DNA from: Holothuria scabra
Taxonomy: Eukaryota; Echinodermata; Holothuroidea; Aspidochirotida; Holothuriidae
Assembly: GCA_037179385.1 (NCBI GenBank)
Contig: CM074193.1
Coordinates: 5,477,547-5,541,546 of the forward strand
Length of the DNA stretch: 64,000 nucleotides
Direction of reading: 5' to 3'
The translations under genes were made by a program, and so were the position numbers. How positions within the stretch are numbered: the first letter of the stretch is position 1; the number at the start of each line of letters is the position of its first letter. The notes below the pieces were generated by a model, which did not search any database, was not told where the DNA came from, and was given only the letters and a program-made list of their open reading frames with translations. Below, one piece after another: positions 54,636 through 64,000 of this stretch.

Positions 54636-56780
54636 ATAGTACAGCCTGTGTTTGTAATAACGGGCATTCGACTGGGTTTTTCAGTGTTACAAGAGGTGTA
54701 AGGCAAGGCTGTCCCCTGAGCCCCTATTTGTTTATATTGTGTGCTGATATATTGTCAAGAGCTATAATTTATAACAATAATATTAAAGGTATTAATATTC
54801 ATGGTTGTGAAGTTAAGGTGATTCAGTATGCCGATGACACGGTTGTTCTTTTAGACGGAACTGTAAATTCTTCCACTGAATTGTTCAATATTCTCAATAA
54901 ATTTAAGTTGTCTTCTGGACTCAAGGTAAATTTTCAGAAAACCCAGGTTTTCCCTTTGGGTCCCCCTCGTTGCATTCCCTCCCAGTTTCCTTACCGACCT
55001 TAACCTTAGCCTCATCAATGGTCCCATAGAGTTCTTGGGAATTTTTTCCCCATGATGGTAATGATCTGTTCCGTTTGAATTATCTGCAGAAACTGCCCGG
55101 GCTCAAAAATCAATTGAATCTGTAGAAGACAAGAGATCTCACCCCTATTGGCCGCAATATTGTAGTTAAGTCCTTTGCTATCAGTCAATTGGTTTATCTT
55201 TTTCAGATTCTCCCAAACCCTCCTAAACATTTTTTTGATAATGTTCAGCGTGTTATATTTGATTTCATCTGGCATGGAGCTCCTGATAAAATTAAAAGGA
55301 ACACGATGACAAACCCTATCGACCAAGGTGGGCTAAAAGTTATTCATGTGGAAGGTTTTGCTCATGCCTTAAAAACTGCTTGGGTAAAACGTTTTTTGGA
55401 CAAGTCCAATACGGGCTTTTGGAAGATTTTTTTAATGCCTATCTCTCCCCTTATGGGAAGGAATTCTTATTTAACTGTAATTATAGTGAAGGTGATGTTC
55501 ACAATATTAAAAATATTTTCATTAAAGAAGTTTGTATGACTTGGGGTAGAATATCGTTTGTCATACCGTTAAAAAAATTTGCACATCAGATTATTTGGAA
55601 TAACCATTTCGTAAAGATTAATAATTCAATTTGTTATAATAAAACGATTCATGAAGGGGGGGGCTTATGTATGTTATAAGGAGATATTTAATGTCAATGG
55701 AACCCCATTATCTTACACCCAGTTTTGCGAAAAATTTGGGGCAAGAGGAATGCCATTTACTTAATATTTTGGCATAATTTCTGCTATCCCTCGCAACTGG
55801 AAAACTTCACTTCGAACTGAAACTGAAAGTGTTCCTGACGGTCACTTTATTCAAAAAATGTTTAATGTTAAAAGTTTTTCTTAGTTGGCCTATCCTTTAT
55901 TAATAGCTCCTTTAACCCTCCCCCCTCTTGCATGTAGTAAGTGGAACCGATTATTTAATTTTGACAAGGAAAAAATCCCCTTTATTACCCTTAGTGAAAC
56001 TAAGATTCAGTACTTTCAGTTTAAATTCCTTCATCGTTTACTTGTCACTAATAGATGTTTTTAATGGGAAAGAAGGATAGTCAGATTTGCACCTTTTGCC
56101 ATAGGGACCCTGAAACCATAGAACATTTGTTTTGGGAGTGTCCGATGACGTCCAGTTTCCTTTTTGACTCGGAGCAACTCTTTTAGGAAATCAATTTATA
56201 TTAACAAAGCAAGAATATTTCTTTGGGTATAATTTACTGTTAGATCATCCGATGAATTATTTTATTTTGCATTTGAAATATTATATCTATAATTATAAAC
56301 TAAACGAAAATTACCAAATTGTAATGAGTTGTGGTACAAACTGAAATTTGCGATCAAAGTGGAAGCTTACATTAATTCAAAACCCGATACATACCCAAAG
56401 AAATTAGGGAAATTTAATGCATTAAAGAAGTCCTTTGTTCACGTACCTTCTTTGTTTGAAAATTAATCTGCGATGATTTTCTCGAGTTTAGAAATATCCC
56501 TTAGGGATGACATAATTGCATAAGAGTTCAATTCAATTGGAGGTCAACTTATAGAATGTCATGTTTATTTCAATTTGTGATTATATTATAGGTATGTGTT
56601 ATACTTTATACATTGTTGTTTCTTTCGATGCCTTATTCTATGTTCTATCTTATTTAACCTTGTTAAAAACTCGTTTGTATTTGTCTCAATGTTTTGTAAC
56701 CTGCTGCTATCTTTTGCCTGCCATATTTATTTCCGCCGAATGTAAATATCAAGAAATAAATGGAGATGGAAAAAAAGACA
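54636..56780 (+). mobile_element. L1/Tx1-like LINE, 5' truncated, decayed (LINE-A2)
   Basis: Same family as LINE-A1: reading starts in the RT just before GVRQGCPLSPYLF, runs through the C-terminal region to a stop at 56464-56466 and a 3' UTR ending near GAAATAAATGGAGATGG and a short A-run. The 5' edge is where similarity to LINE-A1 begins. Confidence 0.8.
54650..56466 (+). pseudogene. LINE-A2 ORF2 reverse transcriptase remnant
   Basis: Collinear with 430-2234 but broken by several frameshifts and stops. It reads CVCNNGHSTGFF, GVRQGCPLSPYLFIL, VIQYADDTVVLLDG (intact YADD, unlike LINE-A1), KTQVFPLGP, then after a shift LTDLNLSLINGPIEFLGI. Later come RDLTPIGRNIVVKSFAISQ, ILPNPPKHFFDNVQRVIFDF, a knuckle of CTFC...HLFWEC form near 56090-56140, and the end KKSFVHVPSLFEN. 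It is inert. Confidence 0.82.
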
Positions 56781-57209
56781 GCAGGAATTAAAATAGTTTG
56801 AAACCATTGCATTGGATGATATATTATTAACCAGAATATACCTATCCTGAGCCCAGTATGCTAAAACCTTGAAGCTTCCATGAGCGCAGCCCCCTAGACC
56901 CTCACCGGTACTTTTTCCCTGGTTCCCAGCAGGGGCCCTTGGACCCCACTCGCATTACTCGCGCTTAAGACCCGATTTCGCGCTTTGCGCGATTTTTTTT
57001 GCCCACAACAGTTTCTAGTACCCTCCATTTCCCCCCCCCCCCCCACAAACACATTCACCTTGGAAATCCTGGTGCCGCCACTGCATCTGAAATACGTTTA
57101 AAAATCGTTAAAATTTACAAGGAACGGTGTGATAAAATTTGGCTCGAACAACGTTTGGTTAAGTATGACCATGGGCAATTACAATGACAATGGGAGAGTA
57201 CGAGGGGTC
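56781..57209. other. Intergenic; C-rich stretch
   Basis: Contains CCAGCAGGGGCCCTTGGACCCC, similar to a stretch near 9840, and a C-run near 57030. No gene. Confidence 0.4.
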
Positions 57210-57560
57210 TGCCCGATATTCATAAGGTTCGCTATTCATAATGTGATTAAGGGCAAAAATTATGTTCATCATTGTTTATAAAGTTCGTTATTCATGAAAA
57301 TTGGGAGAAATATAATAAGTCACCACTGTCGCTGTTCATAATTGAAGAAACTGTTCGCTATTTATAGTAGAAAAATGTTTTGGTAGATACTTGTAATCGA
57401 AAAAGTTCGATATTCATAATTCTAAAAACGGTTCCCATATTCGTACTGAAAAGAAGTTCGATATACGTATTCAAAAAAGTTTCATGGTCACAAAATATTT
57501 GGTACGGTACTCTTAATTGAAAATATGGTTGGATACTTCTAATAAGAACTAAAGTTCGAG
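57210..57560. repeat. Degenerate tandem repeat of TTCGATATTCATAAT type
   Basis: The motif AGTTCGATATTCATAATTGAAAA recurs with many changes (near 57214, 57228, 57280, 57335, 57353, 57407, 57455 and later). Spacing is irregular, often close to 45-50 bp. Nothing codes through it. Confidence 0.55.
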
Positions 57561-57675
57561 TTTCACTGTTAAATTAAGGTTTTGCATATTCTCTAGCTCC
57601 CTTAATTAAGAAATTTAATGAGTGAAGTTAGGTTAGATATGATGTTACGACTCAACTTATAACTCAATGGTTTAA

Positions 57676-57972
57676 AGGACCAATCCTCTCACCCCAAACT
57701 GCAAATTTGGTAGAAGTGTACCAAAATTGTCAATTGGCTCAGCTCTTTGATTGACAGCTAATTGAAACAATGCAAAGTGCCACAGCTCGTATTACACATC
57801 ATGAACTGTACTGAGAGTGTTTTGATTATACACATTGAGCCTTATAATACTCACCCTGAAGCAATAAACAGATACTGTGTCTGGATGAGGATGAATTTCA
57901 GATAATTGTGGGAGGGGCTTAAGTGAGAAGGTTAGGAGAATTGGTACTGTTTGGGGTGAGAGAATTGGGCCT
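57676..57972. mobile_element. TTAA-target MITE, family M2, copy 3 (297 bp)
   Basis: Ends AGGACCAATCCTCTCACCCC and (complement) AGGCCCAATTCTCTCACCCC, with TTAA at 57672-57675 and 57973-57976. Confidence 0.92.
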
Positions 57973-57984
57973 TTAACCTAGCGG

Positions 57985-58155
57985 CGGTTTTTCCCAGTTG
58001 TTGGGTTCTGGATTGTTAGCCATACCCCATTACTTCTTCGGAGGTCACCTATAGTAACAGAAGCTTCTATTTTAGTAGTCTTCGGTATAACCAGGCCTGA
58101 AAATCGAACCCCGGATCTTTACAGTAAAAAACTATACTACACAACCCTTGGGCAG
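57985..58155 (-). repeat. tRNA-derived SINE-like sequence
   Basis: Minus strand: a box B-like GGGGTTCGATTTTCAGG (58098-58112 on the plus strand), followed downstream by TATACCGAAGAC, as in the copy at 62505-62735. Box A is eroded. Not a functional tRNA. Confidence 0.5.
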
Positions 58156-58159
58156 TTTA

Positions 58160-58929
58160 GAGGACCTTGTATGAAAATGTTAATTAACTTTTGTGATATG
58201 AGAAGTTCAAGTTCAACCATTATGCAGATGTGACCCCAAATCAGGGAAGGTCACTCAATATACCTCTGTACCGATCTCAACAATGAAGGTCAACACTTTA
58301 AGCGCATCTTCGTAGTATATGCTCAAAAAGGATGATGGCCGGTAACCTGCATAGCGTCTCTGTGGCTGCAGCCCCCTTTACGTTTTTTGTAGCGATGAGC
58401 TGAACGAAAAGACTTCGCGGGCTAGATGGACTGCATTAGCGTGGTTAATTACTCCAAGGTGCGATGCCTCAACGTCATTGGGGAGATCATCTCTTAATCC
58501 CTGAAAAATTCACTAGGGATAATCCACATGGTCAAGTATGTAATGTGACTCGATTGTCCTGATTTCTTGGAGCAAACGTTGAGTCCACCAGGGTCCTTAT
58601 GGATAAAGAGATGTATTAATATTTTCATTCTGGAATAGATCAAGATTTTACTTGCCAGCCGTGAAATTTTTACCTTCACATTATTTTTCTCTTGGATATC
58701 AAATTGCATTGTAAACCTCTAAAGAGAGTTCACCTAAGTATCTAAAATCCACCTTTGTCAGTCAGTTGGTTGGGGCGCTTTTGCGTTCGCTCGCAAAAGC
58801 GAAGTTCAGGAAGTCACGTAGAAAATCTCATCTTTTTAGAGGGACTTGCAATGGACTACAACGACGATTCCGTTACAGAGTTTTCCCCCGAAAAAGGACA
58901 AGAACGTTACATCTAATTAAATGCAGCAG
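58160..58929. other. Intergenic, no gene recognised
   Basis: 58340-58440 resembles the extra 98 bp behind LINE-F (45456-45553), so it is another dispersed repeat. The rest is unassigned. Confidence 0.4.
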
Positions 58930-59400
58930 TACCCTTTTATCTGGTAATTTTCTGATCACTTAGCAAGTTGGGTCTTTCTTTTGAAGTGAAACTTTCATTT
59001 TAAAGGAAAGCTCAAAATAACGACTGCTTCGTTACTAGTTACAAGTCTTGAAAATGCCTGTTCCGGCTGTCTGAAGGGTTAAATTTTTTAACAATTTTCT
59101 GTACGCTTCGCGCCAACGATGGTGGCGCTCCGCTTAGACAGAGTGTTTTAGTCGAATAGATTACTTAACAGAACATTGCAAGCTTGCAAATTTATCTCCG
59201 TTTTGGGACAATACTATGAAGTGAAAATTTTATTGCGAAGGAAAGCTCAAAATAATGACGGATTTGTTCTTAGGTACGAGCCCGGGAAATGCCATTTCCT
59301 GCTGTCTGGAGGTTCTCAACTTTTAAAAAAATTCTCTGATTTGCACTTTGATAGTCGTTCGGGTAAAATTACATTTTCGGAAAAAAGAGACAATTCTGCC
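58930..59400 (+). repeat. Two to three units of the ~180-bp repeat
   Basis: Starts TCTGGTAATTTTCTGATCA. Unit cores are at 59100-59140 (TACGCTTCGCGCCAACGATGG, TGGCGCTCCGCTTAGA), with a second, diverged unit from about 59240 (AAAGCTCAAAATAATGACGG, GAAATGCCATTTCCTGCTG). Confidence 0.75.
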
Positions 59401-60934
59401 CCTCCCAAACTGAAACGCTCCCGCACGTCTATTTCAATGTATAAAATATAAAACTTCAAATGTATGGGAAGCCAAACTGTTTCCGCGGAAGAATTTTCCC
59501 AATATGGTCCGAGGGCCTTAATGTGCATGATGATATTCAGTAACCCCAACCAAACTACAGATCACGCCTTACTTGATTTTCTTGTAAGAAGGTTGGATTC
59601 TCCCTTAAAACCCGTAAATCTGTCACAAAATTACAAATTTTCTCCAGTATAAGCTTCAGATTGTTAAAAGTGGCAAATTTTCCAATTTCGATGGATAACC
59701 CGTACAATAAATAACAAGAGCCAACTCTGTTAATCACCTCAACAGTCTACCTAATTTTGCTCTTGAAAGTCTTTGCACATAATTAAAAACCCAAATATTT
59801 CATAATAACTCTGCCCCCAAACCAAATTTTCTTCCATTGAATTCCAAAATTTCTCCAATAAAATAAGCTCTTAATTTTCAAATCTTCGTTCAAAAAAGGA
59901 AAAACCTTTTCGGCCAACCTAGTCTTGTGTTGAAGCCTTAGTACGTAGGCCTAGTACGATTAAATGCGTAACCCCAAAATATTGACAGCTGTCGCCTATG
60001 TAACGCTTTTAATTTTCCCATATGGAGTACAAATCCTTCAATAAACACCCTAACTTTTTAAAGGTCCTTACAAAAGCAAAATTTCCTTAAACAATTTTAA
60101 ATATTGTCTTAAAAAACTCCGGATTTTTAAGTGTTTGTTGTAAAGAAGGCCAAAAATTTCGCGCGCTCCTCAAAATGTTAAGTCACGTCCCACCGGGACT
60201 AACTAAAAGTCTCAGTTTGTCGGGGCCTTGAAATGCTGGCCCCCCTGTCGGGAAATCCTGGCGCCACCCCTGATGGTAAGTTATAATTTAGTGGTTTCCC
60301 TCTTAGTTGGATATAGCTATGTCTATTAAAAAATATGCAATATTTGACTTTCTTGCATTTTGAACGAACACCCCATAAGCAGCATAGGTCTCATGTGTTG
60401 GCGGTGTCAAGGTAAAAACAATTCGACTGTCTGAATGTTTTCCCGAATGATGAAAGGCGTCACAGGGTCAGTTTTGTGGATACAAATACCTTATTAAACG
60501 TTCTGTTGTTAAAAAACGCTCCATCATTATTTTTTCCGTGAAGGATCGCGCTTCTTTTTCTGATGCATTTTTCCTCATAAAGGTTTCTTTGTCATTTACA
60601 AAACAAAACACGAAGTTTATATCCAGAGAATTTCAATAGAAGGGAAGAACAATTTGAGTAATTGATGTACTGGTGCCGGGTTGTCACATCTCCTTTGAAA
60701 ATAAATTGCATTTTCAGAAAGGACCGGGTGCAAAATAATGCCATATTTGACACATTTGAAGCATACTTCGTCACGGTTCTTTTATATTGTTTTTCGACAA
60801 AGCATTATTATATACAAGTAAAGGGTAATTACGAAGGAATTGTTGTACAAAAATCAGCGAATGGAAGTGCCCAATTGAGTTTAGAAGCCCTAAGAACAGC
60901 AGCGTACAGGGTTTTACTCAAGGGTTAGAGCATA
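59401..60934. other. Intergenic, no gene recognised
   Basis: AT-rich. AAATCCTGGCGCCACC near 60255 recurs as AAATCCTGGTGCCAC near 39540 and 57066, a short dispersed motif. Confidence 0.4.
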
Positions 60935-61065
60935 CAGTACGTCTAAAAAAGACTGTCTAAGCGGAGTGTCACCATCAGTTGGCGCATCCCTTCAAAACAT
61001 TTTGAGCAATAGCGACCCCTCAGATAGCCTGAAATAGCATTTCTCAGGCTTGTATAAGCAAAGTC
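60935..61065 (-). repeat. Unit of the ~180-bp repeat, reverse
   Basis: Reads GACTGTCTAAGCGGAGTGTC, CACCATCAGTTGGCGC, CGACCCCTCAGATAG and GCATTTCTCAGGCTTGTATAAG. Confidence 0.75.
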
Positions 61066-61589
61066 CTAACAGGCATTTTGAGCAGGATGGGGTGGCAAAC
61101 GTGGGCATGAGGCTGATCTGAGGCCTGGTGATGGGTTTTAGAGGAAAGGGTGTCTCTTCGTCTTTGGCGAAAACTGTAATTTCGGAAGAGAGATTGCAAA
61201 TGGTGAAATATTTGATCGGACTTCAACTTAACAATAAAGATGAAAAAAGGTTGTAATACGGAAAAAATAAGAAAAAAATTAGCCATCTTTTCTCTTTATA
61301 GTTGGTATTCTCACAATTTTTCTGACTTATACAGGTGATTCAATTTTTAATTTTTTTTTCTTCTTTTTTGCAAGGATTGAGATTACTGAGCGATCGGCTT
61401 TGGCGACAAAAAAAAGGAAAACTTGCAAAACTCGAATAAAGACGAAGTTATTCGGACTTAATAATTGCTAAAAATCATGTTATCAAATATTTAGTTTACA
61501 TAGCAACAAGTTAAACGCAAAAATAGTGATCCCAATGCATGTTCGTGTTAAATTGGGAACAGAGGATTCTCTGAAGAAATTGCAATCAT

Positions 61590-61720
61590 TCCATTGACAG
61601 AAATTCAAGTGGGCGCCACTAATATTTGAGGAGCGAAGCGAAAATTTTGAAACATTCGACCCCTCATAGAGCAGTAAATTTCATTTCTCAAGTTTGTAAG
61701 AGGACCCTATAAGCACTCGT
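61590..61720 (-). repeat. Unit of the ~180-bp repeat, reverse
   Basis: Has GTGGGCGCCACTAATATTTG, GGAGCGAAGCG, CGACCCCTCATAGAG and AAGTTTGTAAGAGGACCC. Confidence 0.7.
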
Positions 61721-62504
61721 AATTTTCAGCTGTAGTTTGCAAAAAATAGCTCACTTCAATATGAAATTATGAAATTGCAATACAATCAGAAAATTGCCAA
61801 ATAAAATGTACCGTAGTAAATTTTAGGTCCAAAATTTGGGTTCTGTATACAACTGGGAACCTTTCCGCCTGTGTAATCTGGCAGTAAAATATCCCACAAA
61901 TTCTAGTAACTTTTGCCCGAACAATATTCTACCATCTCGGGCAAAATTTTGCCCAAATTATGAAGTAGGGCTGAGAAATAATTAAGATTTATAGGCTGCC
62001 GGATTTCAAGTGTTTTGGATTTTCTTGAAATTATTACCGCGAATATGATGCTTAACATTTGTCCGAAAAACTTTTGAATGAATCCAGGCACGCGGAGTTT
62101 TCTGTTTAATTAAAAGCATGTGAGATTTTTTAGATTTAAATGGCTACCCGATTAGCGAGTCTAGGATTGGCGAGAATGGGCCCAGGAATGTGGCTGAATG
62201 GAAAAAAATTAGGAGGGGGTTAAGTGGTAGCTGGAGCAAAACAGGCAAGAAAATATGTTACTTTTTAAACCGTCCAGATGGCCGAAAAAGGCCCTTCCCA
62301 TATGAGAAAATATGAAAAATGATACAAATACGTTGGTTTTCATGTCAAATGGCATTTTGAGACTAGAGGTTACAATTCCCACTTGCCCTAAAAAGAAACA
62401 CGCCACTGATGTTAAAGATATATTTATGCCTCACATGTTCGAGGTTATATTCAGAATTTTGTTATTAGTCTTATTTCTTTATATTTTGCCATCAGTTAGG
62501 TAGA
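61721..62504. other. Intergenic, no gene recognised
   Basis: 61900-61960 has GCCCGAACAATATTCTACC and CTCGGGCAAAATTTTGCCC, related to the motif at 22500-22900. Otherwise unassigned. Confidence 0.4.
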
Positions 62505-62735
62505 GTTTTACGGCCCAGTTTCCAACCAATTGGTTTAAGTCGAGCCGGCCACGGCCCTTTTCAAGTTGTGGCCAACTGGTTTGTTTTCCCTACTCTATTG
62601 CTCAGGTTGAGCACCGAGTACATGGGAGTGGGTTCCGCTTTTAAAGTCTTCGGTATGGCCCGACCAGGACTCGAACTCCCGACCTCCCGACTGCTAGCAG
62701 GATGCTCTAACCACTTGACCATTCAGTCGGTACTT
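62505..62735 (-). repeat. tRNA-derived SINE
   Basis: The minus-strand head has a box A TGGTCAAGTGGTTAGAGC (complement of 62704-62721) and a box B GAGTTCGAGTCCTGG (62664-62678) at tRNA spacing, then CATACCGAAGAC and a body of about 130 bp. No 3' CCA-like or intact acceptor stem was confirmed, so it is a SINE head and not a tRNA gene. Confidence 0.68.
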
Positions 62736-62769
62736 TGGGATCAGAGGGCATAGACAGACAGAGGCGTAC

Positions 62770-62905
62770 GGGAGCATTTCAGTTTGGGGACAGAAGTTTC
62801 TCTGCCAGAAGAATGAAACCCTGCCGCGAAGGGTACCTCAGCGGAGCGTAGAGAAATTTGTGGTAAATCTGACTCTCAGACAGCCGGAGATGATACTCAC
62901 CGGGC
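62770..62905 (-). repeat. Unit of the ~180-bp repeat, reverse, diverged
   Basis: Has GGAGCATTTCAGTTTGGGG, AGCGGAGCGTAGAG, CTCAGACAGCCG and ACCGGGCTCTTA. It ends where the M1 MITE is inserted. Confidence 0.6.
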
Positions 62906-62911
62906 TCTTAA

Positions 62912-63166
62912 CCCACTAACGTTGTGCTCCAATCGGGGCATATTTACGCGCCTCGGGAGTTGGCGGAAAAGCGGACGTAGCACGCAAGCCCCGCATCAGC
63001 TTCCGTAGGCCGTTGATCCCGTGACCTTAAACTATTGTCTCTCTCGTTGTTGTGGCCAAACTTTCGGGTAGCTACTCGCAGTTTCGAGCTCCGCGTGAAA
63101 CAGTAAAGATGGGTGACAGCCGCGCTCTCCGCATGGGTCCAAAAGGACCCAAACAACGGTAAAGGG
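62912..63166. mobile_element. TTAA-target MITE, family M1, copy 3 (255 bp)
   Basis: Starts CCCACTAACGTTGTGCTCC (changed end) and ends AACAACGGTAAAGGG. TTAA at 62908-62911; the other side is TTGA at 63167-63170. The body matches the copies at 11313 and 31049, including GGGTCCAAAAGGACCC. Confidence 0.9.
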
Positions 63167-63170
63167 TTGA

Positions 63171-64000
63171 GTAGAATCTAAGCAGTTGTTATTATGACCT
63201 TTCTTTTTGCAATGAGAATGTATTAACCAATAAAACTAACTGCGGGGCATAGCCATTTGATGTGAAGAAGGGAAATGTCTAAGGATACAAGGGAAGGGTT
63301 GTATATTTAGCTAATATGACGCATCACATGGGCCTTATAAAGTTGAAATAGGGCATTATCACTGTTTTGAGCAGTAAAAAGAAGTTCAACCTTTCTTTGA
63401 AGGGGAGAAGGCCCTATCCCACCCATGGCACCTTCGGTTTTCATACCTCTGTCACAAATTTAGATCTTGCAGAGATGGGGGCGGGGCATCCTTCCCCTTG
63501 TCCGGTCTCGTACGCCTAAGGTCTTAGGCCCCCCTTCCCCTTGATGTATTGAAATGTTAGGTGTCTTATACAAAAAATCTGCTGCCATGAAAGCTACCTT
63601 TGAATTAAAAATTATGTTAAAATTTTATTTCGTATTTTTTTAAATTTTAGACAAATGACATCAGCGAGGGATTATAGCCCAGGACCCTGGAACCTGAGAA
63701 CGTACCCTAGTGCTTGAGAAAGTTTACTCATTGTACTTAAACACACACGACGATTGACGACGATTCCGCCCTGCCCAACCATGCCTCCCTGCCACGATGA
63801 AGTATTAACATAGAGGTGCAGCGATTGGTAAATCGCTGTCTTGGGAGAGGTTTTGGAAACTTTTTGCTTTTTGGATAAGGGGTGAAGATGGAAAAGTCTT
63901 GTTTATACATGCATGACGACAAATAGGACTGGAGCACCCTGACAGACGCTGCATGCACTGTGGTAATTTCGAGTGAAGCAGACCAAATTCTTGCTCTAGA
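63171..64000. other. Intergenic, no gene recognised
   Basis: No supported feature. Short ORFs only. Confidence 0.5.

Noticed and set aside
1..64000. Retroviral or LTR retrotransposon sequences
   Set aside because: No LTR pair, primer-binding site, protease or integrase motif seen; all RT domains are of non-LTR type.
1..64000. CRISPR array or prokaryotic operon
   Set aside because: The tandem repeats found lack unique equal-length spacers, and gene structure is eukaryotic.

Overview
The window looks like nuclear DNA of an animal, probably a marine invertebrate; I cannot name the species or phylum. It has spliced genes with GT-AG introns, several non-LTR retrotransposon families with their own tails, OTU-protease Helitrons, many small DNA transposons with target-site duplications, and no prokaryotic gene organisation. 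Most of the sequence is transposon-derived or has no recognisable content. No rRNA gene, intact tRNA gene or CRISPR array was seen.

Positions 1-11600 form a nest. An L1/Tx1-like LINE (1-2485, plus strand) is followed by a CR1/Jockey-type LINE on the minus strand. That second LINE is cut in two (2637-4196 and 10416-10957) by a 6.2-kb Helitron of the Helentron/Helitron2 type (4197-10415). The Helentron has a left terminal hairpin, a 12-bp inverted repeat near its two ends, and decayed OTU protease and Helitron N-terminal (DUF6570-like) coding regions. Its right half is filled with repeats, and no Rep or helicase region remains. A second, reversed Helentron (29508-34190) lies in the 3' UTR of another CR1-type LINE (29355-35843). 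It is internally rearranged. It carries what looks like a captured host promoter and first coding exon on the minus strand (31717-32250).

Positions 11600-29000 are mostly intergenic: MITEs, a dispersed ~180-bp tandem repeat (main arrays 8352-9535 and about 22500-24085), a 144-bp tandem repeat (15700-16060), a LINE 3' end (24622-25565) and long featureless stretches.

Positions 36000-54000 hold the only credible host genes. They are two tandem paralogues on the plus strand, each with two coding exons. Gene A has exons 39101-39366 and 42918-43011; gene B has exons 50110-50381 and 53626-53719. They encode proteins of about 119 and 121 aa of a family I do not recognise. Both introns have the same phase and GT-AG borders. 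The start of each protein and its C-terminal exon are conserved; the linker between them is diverged. A CR1-type LINE (43118-45457) sits in the 3' flank of gene A, and the paralogous site behind gene B is empty.

Positions 54600-64000 contain a decayed second copy of the L1/Tx1-like LINE, tRNA-derived SINE heads, more units of the ~180-bp repeat, and the third copies of two TTAA-flanked MITE families. All calls rest on reading the sequence by eye. Similarity extents are approximate, except where a terminal repeat, target duplication or splice site fixes the base.
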